This document shows, piece after piece, positions 52,157-61,693 of a stretch of DNA of 64,000 bases. The notes below the pieces were generated by a model, which was not told where the DNA came from, searched no databases, and saw only the letters and a program-made list of their open reading frames with translations. Source of the DNA: Bdellovibrionota bacterium (GTDB taxonomy: Bacteria > Bdellovibrionota > Bdellovibrionia > Bdellovibrionales > Bdellovibrionaceae); contig CAUJGP010000021.1 of assembly GCA_963170155.1 (NCBI GenBank), forward strand, positions 149,276 through 213,275, in the 5' to 3' direction. Position numbers and translations under genes: made by a program. Positions within the stretch are counted from its first letter, which is position 1. The number at the start of each line of letters is the position of its first letter.

Positions 52157-53818
52157 GTGAATAAAATCACCAAAAGTAGCACTGCAGAATATTTTGCTAA
52201 AAATTTACAGCAGGTTGGATTTTCTTCGCCAACAAAAGCTGTACTAACAACTCTTAAGGAGGCCGTCGATAATTCCCTTGATGCCTGTGAGGGCGTGGGT
52301 ATTTTACCTTTTTTAGAAATTATTATTGAAAAGGTCGGCCCTGGCTCTAGTAAAAATTCAGATCTGGTTCGTATTGTCGTTGAAGATAATGGACCTGGTA
52401 TTGAGCCTGAAGATTTGTCACGGGTTTTTGGTGAATACTTAGCGTCTTCAAAGTTTGGCCGTGGCCAGTGCACAAGAGGTCAGCAGGGCATTGGTATTTC
52501 AGCAGCAACCACTTGGGCTCAATTAACCAATGCCAAAGGTGTTATGGTCATTTCAAAAACTAAAAAAATGAGAAAGGCTGTTTCGGGTATTGTGGAAGTG
52601 GATATCCGGAGTAATAGCGGTGTTCTCAAAAGTAAAGAAACGATCGAATGGGATAAGGAAAGCGGAGTTCATGTTGAGTTTTTAATCGATGGACGGGTTC
52701 AGCTTAATGGAGACGGCGGATTATTAACGTACCTTGAGGGATCTGTCTTAGTGAATCCCCACTTGGAATTGAAATACAAATTATTGGATAATGAACCTGT
52801 GTTTATTCAAAGAGTGAGCGGAACAATTCCAGAAGTTCCATCTCCTACTCTTCCTCATCCTCACACAATGAAGCTAGGTGAATTCATCGCTCATGCTCAT
52901 CTTTATGGTCGGATTACCCTTGAAAAATTCTTAAAGACTGGTTTTTCTCGTGTGGCGGACCAAACATTGAAAGATGTTGTAAGCCATGGTTTACCGAAGA
53001 GTTTATTAGATAAGTCTCTGACGAGCTTTAAAGAAGATGATTTCAAAACTATTTTTGCCGCCATTCAAAAAACAGAAATGATGTCCCCAAGCACAAAATC
53101 TGTTCTAACTGTGGGTGAGGAAGCGTTGTCCAAGTCCATTATGCGTCTAGGGCAGGTTGATTTTTTCTCAGTAATGACGCGTAAACCAACGATTTGTGAT
53201 TTTAAACCTGTATCGGTCGAGGTGGCTCTGGCGCGGTTTTTAGACCGAGGAGATGCGGATAATCCAGTTCAAGTCTTGCGATTTGCGAATCGAGTTCCCT
53301 TACAATTTGATAAAGCCGCTTGTGCTATCACTCGAGCGATTGAAACGGTGAATTGGAAAAACTATGGGCTTAATCAACCTAAGGATAGTATTCCTCTTGG
53401 ACCCTATGTTTTCGCGGTGAGTGTTGTTTCTCCCTTTATTAAATTTAAAAATGCATCCAAAGAAACCATTGATAGTTCCGACGAGTTAGTGGAAGAGATC
53501 CGACGAGCTTTAATGCAAGCGGGCCAGAAGTTATCACGCCACATTCGTAAAGAGGAGAAAGAAGCTGACTTGGAACGAAAGCTTGCTCATATTGAGCAAT
53601 TTGGTCCTATTTTAGTAGATGGTCTTGTGAGGATCGTTGGAGCTTCTAAAGAACGCAAGTTTAGAGCTGCAGAGGGTTTAAGAAAGTTATTGGGCCGAGA
53701 TTCGAGTGAGGCGATGAAAGAGTTGGAAGTTGCCGAAGGGCGTCTGGCCGCTCAAAAGAAGAAGGACGCGCATTTGCATTCATCCAGGGACGAAGAAAAA
53801 CTTTCTCTGGAAGAGTAA
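52157..53818 (+). CDS. top6B: Topoisomerase VI-like subunit B (GHKL ATPase)
   Basis: 553 residues from the GTG at 52157, which has AAAGGACGGG upstream; a TTG nine codons earlier is possible. The Bergerat fold is evident: LKEAVDNSLDAC (33-44), VEDNGPGI (75-82) and RGQQGIGISAAT (107-118), in the order and wording typical of archaeal Top6B and unlike GyrB or ParE. A long helical transducer and a charged C-terminal tail follow. With subunit A it should make ATP-dependent two-base staggered double-strand breaks and relax or decatenate DNA. Bacterial occurrences are sporadic, so transfer is likely, though codon use does not visibly differ from neighbours. Confidence 0.88.
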   Translation: MNKITKSSTAEYFAKNLQQVGFSSPTKAVLTTLKEAVDNSLDACEGVGILPFLEIIIEKVGPGSSKNSDLVRIVVEDNGPGIEPEDLSRVFGEYLASSKFGRGQCTRGQQGIGISAATTWAQLTNAKGVMVISKTKKMRKAVSGIVEVDIRSNSGVLKSKETIEWDKESGVHVEFLIDGRVQLNGDGGLLTYLEGSVLVNPHLELKYKLLDNEPVFIQRVSGTIPEVPSPTLPHPHTMKLGEFIAHAHLYGRITLEKFLKTGFSRVADQTLKDVVSHGLPKSLLDKSLTSFKEDDFKTIFAAIQKTEMMSPSTKSVLTVGEEALSKSIMRLGQVDFFSVMTRKPTICDFKPVSVEVALARFLDRGDADNPVQVLRFANRVPLQFDKAACAITRAIETVNWKNYGLNQPKDSIPLGPYVFAVSVVSPFIKFKNASKETIDSSDELVEEIRRALMQAGQKLSRHIRKEEKEADLERKLAHIEQFGPILVDGLVRIVGASKERKFRAAEGLRKLLGRDSSEAMKELEVAEGRLAAQKKKDAHLHSSRDEEKLSLEE

Positions 53819-54105
53819 TAGAATGCTAAAAAATCACTCTTAATGAGTTGATTTTATGAGCTTGAAAACAGACTTCGTCTCCAGGCTTGAATCTTACATT
53901 GACGTGTAAACGATACGCCTTCGTTTGATTTGAGCTATAGAAGCTATGTCTTTTTAATTCGGTGACACTGAATGACTAGATGTTCAAAAGTGGTTCTTTA
54001 TTGTGGATGAATTGATTTAAATGAATGTTATTGAGTGTCTTCAAGTCAAAATGAAGCTGATGACACTAATAAATGAATGAATAAATAGAGGAGTGATATC
54101 AGGTT

Positions 54106-55269
54106 ATGGCTAAGTTAATAAAAATTAGAGAGTTAAAAATCGATATTCCTCAAGAAGCGGTTCGTCTCGCAGAACAGATGCTTAAGGATTTGGAAGCCTC
54201 CAAGCGTCCTGTGCTAGAAGCAGTAAAGTGTTCTTTGGATAACTCCTTCTATAACGCTAAAGTAGGGTATTTGACTCCAGGTGATAAATCTGTTCGCACG
54301 GAACTCAATGTATCAAGTGTGCAGAAATTGGCTCGAGTGGTGTTTGTTCTGGAAATTTTGTTGAGGAATCTTGATATTGGTGCGGTGAATACAAAAAGAG
54401 AATTGTATTATATCGCAAAAGGTTTGATTAAAGGAAATTCTCAATTGAAGCCCCTTGATTTTGAAGATCAAGATGAAAGCGATTCTATCATCGATTTTAT
54501 CGGGGATATGTTGCGAGTGTATCGTGAAGAACTGAATTGTTATGCCAATGATCGTGGAGGCCAGACTTATTCTCAGCAATTGATTGTCACCGAAACTCTT
54601 CCGGATGGTGAAAAAGCCATTGTGGACTTGGGCTCCTTGGGAACGACGCCATTTCAGCCTAAAAACAGACCTCAATCATTAAAATTAAAAGCTCGGAAAA
54701 AAATTGATTTTTGTTTAGTCGTGGAATCAGAAGGTACTGCCGGCACATTAGCGACAATGGGGTTTACGAAACGTAATAATTGCATTTTAATGGGTGCACA
54801 GGGAGTTCCAAGCAATGGGGTTCGTGGTTGGTGTAAGCTCATTGAGGATCAGCTGGGAGTGCCTATGTATTTTTTCGGAGATCTCGATGCGTACACTTTA
54901 CAAAATATTTTTCGCACACTCAAAGCGGGATCTGCTGCAAGCTTGATTCGTAATGGTGATTTTTCTGCTCCTGATGTTAAGTTCCTTGGAGTACTGCCTG
55001 AAGATGTTAAAAAATACGATCTTCATTGTTACAAGGTGAAAGAGTCCGATCCCGCTGAAGCAAGGGCACTGAAGAAAGCGAAAGACGCTTTAGAAAACGA
55101 TCCTTTTTTCCAGGATAAGAAGAATAAAAAGTTAGCTGATATTTTACGCTGGTTGGTGAAAGAAAAATTACGTTGTGAACAACAATCTTTCTTTTCCGTT
55201 GATCCAAGAGATCCCTTAAAAACTGAAAAAATAATCTTAGAAAAAATTCGAGGAAATGCCTACGTTTAA
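54106..55269 (+). CDS. top6A: Topoisomerase VI-like subunit A (Spo11 family)
   Basis: 387 residues. The winged-helix CAP region has NTKRELYYIAKG (95-106), in which the second Tyr (Tyr102) is the expected nucleophile. The Toprim domain has LVVESEG (Glu207 region) and FGDLDAYTLQNIFRTLKAGSA with Asp259 and Asp261. These are the signature blocks of Top6A/Spo11 and make an active subunit likely. It lies 287 bases after top6B with its own GAGGAG ribosome site, so co-transcription is likely but not coupled. A strong palindromic terminator follows at once. As a pair they should form an A2B2 enzyme. Confidence 0.9.
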   Translation: MAKLIKIRELKIDIPQEAVRLAEQMLKDLEASKRPVLEAVKCSLDNSFYNAKVGYLTPGDKSVRTELNVSSVQKLARVVFVLEILLRNLDIGAVNTKRELYYIAKGLIKGNSQLKPLDFEDQDESDSIIDFIGDMLRVYREELNCYANDRGGQTYSQQLIVTETLPDGEKAIVDLGSLGTTPFQPKNRPQSLKLKARKKIDFCLVVESEGTAGTLATMGFTKRNNCILMGAQGVPSNGVRGWCKLIEDQLGVPMYFFGDLDAYTLQNIFRTLKAGSAASLIRNGDFSAPDVKFLGVLPEDVKKYDLHCYKVKESDPAEARALKKAKDALENDPFFQDKKNKKLADILRWLVKEKLRCEQQSFFSVDPRDPLKTEKIILEKIRGNAYV

Positions 55270-55309
55270 CAGCCAATAAAAAAGAAGTGGATTTTTTTTA
55301 TTGGCTGTT
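55268..55309. terminator. Bidirectional terminator between top6A and the CHASE2 cyclase
   Basis: AACAGCCAATAAAAAA (55268-55283) pairs with TTTTTTTATTGGCTGTT (ending 55309) across an eight-base loop. The A-run and T-run make it work in both directions, and it serves two convergent genes. It overlaps the top6A stop codon. Confidence 0.9.
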
Positions 55310-55344
55310 TCAAATGAGAAATAAAAAATATTTTATAATAAATT

Positions 55345-57549
55345 TTATTTATTATTGGCGGCAAAAACTCCATTCCATGTGGTAGGGGGTGTTTGAATGA
55401 GGGATTGGCAGCGCTTAATATAAACAAGGGTGGGGCCATCGTCGGGGTACTTGTCTTTGATTTTATTGAAATTTTCGAGAGCCCAGGTGAATTGACCTTG
55501 TTGGTATAATTTAAAGGCGTCAGTGAACATAAAACAGAGAGTTTCAAGTTTAGTCATGTCTGGGCCTGGTCTCCGCTCTGCCAATGGTTGAAAGAGGGTG
55601 ATCGATTGGGTCGACTTTCCTTTTGCGGGAATGGCATCCAGAGGGCGACCGATAAAGTAATCTTTTACTATTTCGTACGTTGATCCGCTGATGACAAGAG
55701 GAATGTCATACTCTTTGGTGAGGTTTTCAAGTTGCGACGTCAAATCGACATTATCTCCCAGAATGGTGTAGTCGATTCTTTTTTCGCTGCCAATGTTGCC
55801 TACAATAACCTTTCCTGTGTGAATTCCTATTCCAATCTTTAATTGTGGATAATTATTTTTAAGGTTTCTGTTATTGAAATCTTCTATGGCGCGAATCATT
55901 TGCAGGGCTGCGCTAACGGATTTTTGAGCATACTGACTATCTTCCAACGGTGCTCCCCAAAAAGCCATGATGGCATCACCCATAAATTTATTTAATGTAC
56001 CTTCATGATTAAAGATAACATCAGTCATATCGTTTAAATGTTCATTGAGGATTTTTATCAGAAAGTCAGCAGAGGTAGATTCTGGGAGAGCCGTAAATCC
56101 ACGAACTTCTGAAAATAGAATTGAAACCTCTTTCCACTGTCCAACTTCGGCCGTGGGATTGATTTTTGATTCAGCAAAGTGTTTGGTGAGGGTGGGTGAT
56201 AGATACTTGGAAAGCGTGCCCTGGATCATCTTTCTTTGTCGAGATTCAATAATGGCGATGTGGGTATAGCCATGAAGCAAGCTAAGACCTCCAGCAATGA
56301 GCGGCAGCGCCATAGGGAGATGAAAACTTTCATAGCGAAATAAGTAAACTCCGAGAAAAGAAATAGCGAAAAGAATGAGAGGTGGAAAAACATTCCGTAT
56401 GAAAAGATTTTCAATAAAAAATATTAAAGAGTAAGAAAGAAAAATCAACAAGAGAGTCAGGCTTAACATTGAGTGAGGAGGAGCGGGTTGTAAATAATCG
56501 TTATTAAGGATATTGGAAATCGCTGTGGCATGGAGAATTGCTTTGGGATATTGTGCGCCAATGGGTGTTGTTTTAAGGTCTGCAGCTCCCATAAGGCTTG
56601 TTGTGATAATAATAATTTTATCTTTGAATGTTTCGGAATTGATTTTAATATTTTCAATGTCACCGATTTCTTTTGCTTTGGCTGATTCAATGATGTCTTC
56701 TATGCGGACTTGAGGAATTTGATTATAATTCGCATAATAGTGAACCAAAAGATTTCCTTTTTCATCGAGAGGAATGCGGTGTTTGAGAATGTTCTCTGAT
56801 TCATAGATTTCAAGATGCCCCTCTTTATAGTTTAGTTTTGTGGGGTTTTCCAAGGATTGAGAGAGGACTCCCCTAAGAGAGAGAGTTGAAATCCACTGGC
56901 CGTCATAATGAAGCATCAATGGGAGTCGTCTTGAGATCCCATCATCATCTGGATTTGCATTAATGCTATGAATATAAGAAGTTTGAGACCAAATTTGAGA
57001 ATTGGGGAGAATGAAGGAATGGAATTGATTGTCTGTAAACCAAGATCGGGGTGAGTTTGTCCATTCTAAAGGATGGGGAAAAGATCGATTTTGAGGAAGG
57101 CGCATCGGTCCTCGCCCTTCTGTCCTGGTTTGAGATAGAAAGAGAGCAGCATGAGAAACATTTTTATGTTCTGTTGATGACTGATCTAGTGTTTGATCGT
57201 CATCGCCTTCTCTTGGTGGTTCCGAAAGAACCGTGTCAAAGAGGATCATCGAAGGATGGCCATCTCCCATAAAAGAGATGATTTCTTTATAGGCTCGATG
57301 AGGCCATGGCCATGGGCCATTGATGTCTGCATATTTCTTCAAGCTTTCTTCATCAAGGTCAACGAGGATGATTTGTTGAGAGGGAGTTGTGGCACGATTA
57401 AAATTTCTATAGCGAATGTCCAAAGTCCATTGTTCCGCTTGATAAGTCAGATTTTTGAAATAGGGAAGTTCTGAAAATATGATAACACCGATTGCCATCA
57501 CTAAAAATGATTTAAGGAATACTTTCCATCGCTTGAAACTTAAATTCAT
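55345..57549 (-). CDS. CHASE2-domain adenylate/guanylate cyclase
   Basis: 734 residues: one membrane helix (about 13-28), an extracytoplasmic CHASE2 sensor (about 40-345; VDLDEESLKKYADINGPWPWPHRAY), three membrane helices (about 355-430), a class III cyclase domain (about 455-640) and a C-terminal helical, TPR-like tail. KFMGDAIMAFWGAP holds the second metal-binding Asp, and GIGIHTGKVIVGNIGS plus LGDNVDLTSQLE the substrate and transition-state region. The first metal ligand position, usually LFxDIRGFT, reads LFSEVRGFT, with Glu for Asp. Substrate is probably ATP. It senses an unknown extracellular cue. Confidence 0.9.
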   Translation of the reverse strand: MNLSFKRWKVFLKSFLVMAIGVIIFSELPYFKNLTYQAEQWTLDIRYRNFNRATTPSQQIILVDLDEESLKKYADINGPWPWPHRAYKEIISFMGDGHPSMILFDTVLSEPPREGDDDQTLDQSSTEHKNVSHAALFLSQTRTEGRGPMRLPQNRSFPHPLEWTNSPRSWFTDNQFHSFILPNSQIWSQTSYIHSINANPDDDGISRRLPLMLHYDGQWISTLSLRGVLSQSLENPTKLNYKEGHLEIYESENILKHRIPLDEKGNLLVHYYANYNQIPQVRIEDIIESAKAKEIGDIENIKINSETFKDKIIIITTSLMGAADLKTTPIGAQYPKAILHATAISNILNNDYLQPAPPHSMLSLTLLLIFLSYSLIFFIENLFIRNVFPPLILFAISFLGVYLFRYESFHLPMALPLIAGGLSLLHGYTHIAIIESRQRKMIQGTLSKYLSPTLTKHFAESKINPTAEVGQWKEVSILFSEVRGFTALPESTSADFLIKILNEHLNDMTDVIFNHEGTLNKFMGDAIMAFWGAPLEDSQYAQKSVSAALQMIRAIEDFNNRNLKNNYPQLKIGIGIHTGKVIVGNIGSEKRIDYTILGDNVDLTSQLENLTKEYDIPLVISGSTYEIVKDYFIGRPLDAIPAKGKSTQSITLFQPLAERRPGPDMTKLETLCFMFTDAFKLYQQGQFTWALENFNKIKDKYPDDGPTLVYIKRCQSLIQTPPTTWNGVFAANNK

Positions 57550-57790
57550 CCTAACCTACCTTGTATAATGACCTTCATCTATCGGAAAGTTTTTTGAATC
57601 AACGAGACAAAAATCAAAATAATTTAGTTCCCCATTTTTTTGACCCTCGACTTACATCAAGAAACTCAACTTAAGTAGAATGATGTGAGCTGAAAATAGA
57701 AACTTATGGGGTTCATAAGATAGAGTGAAAAAATGAATGAAAGACGAGGGCAAAAGGATCGATTTTTTAAATAACAACATGGGGAAGAGC

Positions 57791-57819
57791 TTGACAAATT
57801 CTCCTCATCCTTATGTTAA
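57791..57819 (+). promoter_or_regulatory. Possible promoter overlapping the start of the TIGR02147 gene
   Basis: A perfect TTGACA (57791-57796) is followed at 15-17 bases by TATGTT/TGTTAA. The -10 overlaps the first ATG (57813), which would favour the second ATG at 57828 as the true start. The -10 match is weak. Confidence 0.3.
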
Positions 57820-58622
57820 TAAAATTCATGAATTATGACCCTATAACGCTTTTGCAAGCTGAATATTTAAAACGAAAACAGAAAAACCCTCAATATTCCC
57901 AGCGCGCTTTTGCCAGGGATTTGGGTGTATCTGGTTCTCAATTGTCCGAAATTTTTAAAAAAAGACAGGGGATTTCTTTAAAGAGAGCCAATGATATTGC
58001 TGATCGCTTGCATTGGAATCAATCTAAAAGGGATTTTTTTTGTGATTTAGTGCAGTTTAAATTTTCTCGGATTGCAGTAGAACGAGAGAGGTCCTGGAAA
58101 AGGCTTAAACAAAACCCTTCATTTAAAAATCATTTAAAATTTTTCAAAAAAATTAACGAGCAACGTTTACAAGCTCATTCCGATTGGGTTTACTTTGCGG
58201 TGCTAGAATTGGTTCGTATCCATGACTTTGAGCCAACTCCTGAGTTTATTGCTCGTAAACTTTCAATTACAAAGACGAGAGCCCAAAGGGTGCTCAATCG
58301 GCTCTTGGCAATAAATTATTTGCAAATAAGGGATGGTGTTCTTGTTTCAGATGGAGATAATTTTGAAACCTTTGATGACACCCCTTCTTTGGCCATTCAA
58401 AAAATACATCGTCGAATGATTAAAAAAACATTGCCTTATCTTCATCAAAGTGTGCACGAAAGAGAGTTTCAAACTTTGATAATGGCGTGTCCTTTATCTT
58501 TGTTGCCAAAACTTAAAAGTCAAATAAGAGAGTTTATCAATAAAGTCGGATCTATGCCGAAGAAAAAACCACTTGATTCAGTCTTGGCATTGACTATTCA
58601 ATTGACTAATATGACTTCTTAA
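57813..58622 (+). CDS. TIGR02147-family HTH regulator
   Basis: 269 residues in the TIGR02147 layout: an N-terminal Cro/C1-type helix-turn-helix (about 25-65; SQRAFARDLGVSGSQLSEIFKKRQGIS), a helical middle, a winged-helix-like region with IARKLSITKTRAQRVLNRLL, and a C-terminal DUF4423-like half. The family is expanded in Fibrobacter and Bdellovibrio-like bacteria and usually sits next to a secreted-protein gene, as here. It probably controls that neighbour. Start at 57813 or 57828 (see promoter). The next gene begins almost at once after the stop codon. Confidence 0.88.
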   Translation: MLIKFMNYDPITLLQAEYLKRKQKNPQYSQRAFARDLGVSGSQLSEIFKKRQGISLKRANDIADRLHWNQSKRDFFCDLVQFKFSRIAVERERSWKRLKQNPSFKNHLKFFKKINEQRLQAHSDWVYFAVLELVRIHDFEPTPEFIARKLSITKTRAQRVLNRLLAINYLQIRDGVLVSDGDNFETFDDTPSLAIQKIHRRMIKKTLPYLHQSVHEREFQTLIMACPLSLLPKLKSQIREFINKVGSMPKKKPLDSVLALTIQLTNMTS

Positions 58623-58653
58623 AATGCTTAAAAATGAAGAGAGGTTAAAATTG

Positions 58654-59946
58654 ATGATGAAATTTTTTTTGCTTACCTTTAATGTTTTAACTATTTCTGT
58701 CAGTTCGTATGCTTTGGAGCAAAGGATTGGTAATGGTGGCAATGTGGTTGTTTGTGAGTCCACCAGTGAGCTTTTGGATTACTATGAAGCGAGAGTTCAG
58801 AGGCAAGAAAGGATTCAAACGTACGACATAGAGGGGTCTTGGCCGCATAAGGTTAATAGTTTATTGGAACGCTTAAAAAGGGTTTCTCCAAAGAGGGCTG
58901 AGGTTTATCAAAAACAAGCTGATGAGTTTTTAGCGGAAGCCATTATTCTTTATAAGACCCGCTTTGTTGAGATCCCTGATTCAGATCACATCACACTCCC
59001 TGTGGGTTGTAGTATTGTTCAAGGAATCGTTCAAGTGGAACCAGATCTTCCCGGAAAAAAAAGATATACGATCAATGGTGATTTATGGGACACATTGGAT
59101 GAAGCCACTCGGGCTGGGCTTATTCTTCATGAAATTATCTATCGAGAGGCTATTTCTTATGGACATAAGAACTCTATTGCCGTTCGGTATTTAACCGGCT
59201 TTATTTCGTCAGAGCGAATGACATCGATAACACAGGAATCATGGATTGAACTTTTGAGAAAGTTGGACTTTAAAAAAACTGACATTCAGGGTCTGCCAAT
59301 TTTATTAGAATATAATAAAAAACCAGCTGGGATAGAGTTTTATTCTAATGGAAGGCTTGCTAAAGCACTTGTTGATCCTGATATTGAGTTTATTTATAAT
59401 GGTGCTCGAATAAATGTTTTTTATTTTGGTGAAGATCAATTGCCTACCGTGAGATTTTTTGAAAATGGAAATATCAGTTCTTTCACTTGCGGGCTCCGCT
59501 GTGGGCCTTTTTTTTTAGCTGGTGAAAAGTATGAGACTCAATTAGGGAGGGTGAGTTTTTTTGAAAATGGAGAGCCTCAGTTTTTTGGAAACATTTATCA
59601 GGATAAAACTATCATTCAATTAGGTAACAGAATTTTTTTAAAAGGTAGAAAAAATGTGGATGTTCAATTTTTTCCTTCGGGAATTGTTAAAAGTATCCAG
59701 TTGTTTCACGATGGATTAATGTGGCATCAAGATGATCAACAGTGGGTGAAATGTGGAAAAGTCTCTAGAGAGATCATCTTCTGGGAAAATGGAAAACTTA
59801 AATCTTGCCAATCCATTGAAGGACAGGTTTTCATCAAAGGAAAATTAACAAAACTTAACTACAGATCCAGTAAGATATTCTTTTTTGATAGGGAGGGACA
59901 ATTTATTGAAGCATTACCCACTTCTTGTTGTCTCACCAAACCATAG
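58654..59946 (+). CDS. Secreted protein with GNGGN motif and YwqK/MORN-like repeats
   Basis: 430 residues from the ATG at 58654 (GAGAGG nine bases upstream); a longer frame to 58624 would bury the signal peptide. After the signal (MMKFFLLTFNVLTISVSSYA) comes RIGNGGNVVVCES, a Bdellovibrio-style motif, and ILHEIIYREAI, a His-Glu helix that recurs in such proteins but is not HExxH. The C-terminal half has at least five repeats of the form FYSNGRLAKAL, FFENGNISSF, FFENGEPQFF, FFPSGIVKSI and FWENGKLKSC, typical of YwqK/MORN_2 sheets. Function is unknown. It forms a pair with the TIGR02147 regulator. Confidence 0.8.
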   Translation: MMKFFLLTFNVLTISVSSYALEQRIGNGGNVVVCESTSELLDYYEARVQRQERIQTYDIEGSWPHKVNSLLERLKRVSPKRAEVYQKQADEFLAEAIILYKTRFVEIPDSDHITLPVGCSIVQGIVQVEPDLPGKKRYTINGDLWDTLDEATRAGLILHEIIYREAISYGHKNSIAVRYLTGFISSERMTSITQESWIELLRKLDFKKTDIQGLPILLEYNKKPAGIEFYSNGRLAKALVDPDIEFIYNGARINVFYFGEDQLPTVRFFENGNISSFTCGLRCGPFFLAGEKYETQLGRVSFFENGEPQFFGNIYQDKTIIQLGNRIFLKGRKNVDVQFFPSGIVKSIQLFHDGLMWHQDDQQWVKCGKVSREIIFWENGKLKSCQSIEGQVFIKGKLTKLNYRSSKIFFFDREGQFIEALPTSCCLTKP

Positions 59947-60046
59947 TTTACCGATCATCACCGATCACTTTTATTTTAAATTCAGCAATTTGGTCTTTTA
60001 AGTAACATAAAAACTATTTAGAGTTTCATACAGAAGGAGATTTACC

Positions 60047-61693
60047 ATGTCTCATTTGATTGATTCTCTTGTGGATATTCTAGGCCGAGATTATGTGATT
60101 ACCGATTCTATTCGACGGGATGATATTTCTAAAACCACGCTTTTATTTCAAAATATCCCTGATGTTGTTATCTATCCAAAAACAACGGAAGAAGTACAGA
60201 AAGTGATGCGTCTTGCTCAAGAAAAAAATGTTCCTGTATGGGTTGTTAGCACTGGAAAGAATTGGGGTTATGGCTCTAAAACAGCAGCTTACCCTGGGGG
60301 AATCACCATGATTCTCGTTCGCATGAATCAAATTATCGAAGTGAACGAAGCTCTTGGTTACGCCATTATTGAGCCAGGAGTTACTTATGCCCAACTTAAT
60401 GAATATTTAAAATCAAAAAATATTAAGTTATGGATGGACTCTGCAGGCTCTACCGAATCGGCAAGTGTTATTGGAAATGCTCTTGATAAAGGCCGAGGCT
60501 TAACCAGCTATGCTGATCATTTTGGCGCTCTTTGTGGTATGGACATTGTGTTACCTAGTGGCGAATTAATGCAAACAGGAGGTGGTCCCACAAATAACAA
60601 TTGTTCCCGTTATCTTTACAAGTGGGGAATTGGACCTTACATTGATGGGTTGTTTGTTCAATCCAATCTGGGAATCGTTGTCCAAGCAGGCCTTTGGCTC
60701 ATGCCGGAACCCGAGGCCTTTGATTTTATGGTATTTCAGTATAAAGCCAATGAGGATCGCTTGCCGAACTTCGTGGATGATCTCCGTCAGTTGGTTTCTC
60801 GTGGCTTTTTGCCCTCTCGCCCTCATTTTGCAAACGACTATGCGATGCTCTGTATTGTGTCCCAATATCCTCACCATCTACTAACCAAGGGGCGCACACA
60901 TTTAAGTCGAGAAGCTCTTCTTCAATGGAGAAAATCTTTCGGGATCACGTCTTGGACTTGTGGGTTAGGGCTCTATGGCAGCAAAACAGAAGTGCGACTA
61001 CAAAAAAGAATGTTGAAAAAAGTTTTGGGAAAATACGGACGATTGCAATCCTTTGGAATTGCTTTGAGGAAGGATTGGGTGGGACGACTTGCTTTCTGGA
61101 TCGCTAAGAAGGTCGCTCGATTTATGGGAATATCCGATGAAATGGTTGAGCAAGCTGTTCCTGCGGCTAATTTATTCAAGGGCATTCCTACAGATCAGTT
61201 TGCAAAGCAGGTGTATTTTAAGAATTATGAGGCCAAACCAAAAGGAGAAATCGACCCCCCTAAAGACGGTTGCGGTTTTATATGGATTGGACCAGTTATT
61301 CCTTTTTCTTCAGATGATATACAGCGAATCATGGATACTACTAAAATTATTTTTGAAAAACATGGATTTGAATATTTTGTTGAACTCATTATTGAAGGCC
61401 CAAGATCTATTATTTTTCTAATGGGAATTTTTTACGATAAAAAGAACAAAGAAGAATGTGAGAGAGCGGAGGCTTGGTATTTTGAAATTCGACAACTTTG
61501 TTTGGAGATGGGGTACCCTCCTTATCGAGAAACAACTCAAAGTACTACAAAAGCTCTTGATACGAATCCAGAAATGAAAAAGCTGATAGGCCAAATTAAA
61601 ATGGCTGTCGATCCTCTTAACATTTTAGCACCTGGAAGGTATGGAACGCCTCTTCGTGAGGATTCCAAATGCAATGCTGTTGGTAATGATTAA
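60047..61693 (+). CDS. FAD-linked oxidase of the vanillyl-alcohol oxidase / 4-cresol dehydrogenase type
   Basis: 548 residues with the PCMH-type FAD domain: VVIYPKTTEEVQKVMRLA, VSTGKNWGYGSKT (pyrophosphate loop), AIIEPGVTYAQLNEYL and SVIGNALDKGRGLTSYADHFG, followed by MDIVLPSGELMQTG. The KNWGYG and RGLTSYADHFG wording is characteristic of the VAO/p-cresol methylhydroxylase group, which oxidises phenolic compounds. The C-terminal substrate domain is complete and ends in LNILAPGRYG. No signal peptide. No cytochrome partner gene adjoins. AAGGAGATTTACC gives a firm start. The real substrate is unknown. Confidence 0.88.
   Translation: MSHLIDSLVDILGRDYVITDSIRRDDISKTTLLFQNIPDVVIYPKTTEEVQKVMRLAQEKNVPVWVVSTGKNWGYGSKTAAYPGGITMILVRMNQIIEVNEALGYAIIEPGVTYAQLNEYLKSKNIKLWMDSAGSTESASVIGNALDKGRGLTSYADHFGALCGMDIVLPSGELMQTGGGPTNNNCSRYLYKWGIGPYIDGLFVQSNLGIVVQAGLWLMPEPEAFDFMVFQYKANEDRLPNFVDDLRQLVSRGFLPSRPHFANDYAMLCIVSQYPHHLLTKGRTHLSREALLQWRKSFGITSWTCGLGLYGSKTEVRLQKRMLKKVLGKYGRLQSFGIALRKDWVGRLAFWIAKKVARFMGISDEMVEQAVPAANLFKGIPTDQFAKQVYFKNYEAKPKGEIDPPKDGCGFIWIGPVIPFSSDDIQRIMDTTKIIFEKHGFEYFVELIIEGPRSIIFLMGIFYDKKNKEECERAEAWYFEIRQLCLEMGYPPYRETTQSTTKALDTNPEMKKLIGQIKMAVDPLNILAPGRYGTPLREDSKCNAVGND

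Noticed and set aside
53819..54105. A hidden gene between top6B and top6A
   Set aside because: The 287 bases have stops in all frames and only a weak AAACGA/TCGTTT hairpin.
61089..61421. 110-residue frame inside the flavoprotein gene
   Set aside because: Out-of-frame shadow of a gene with clear VAO-family motifs.
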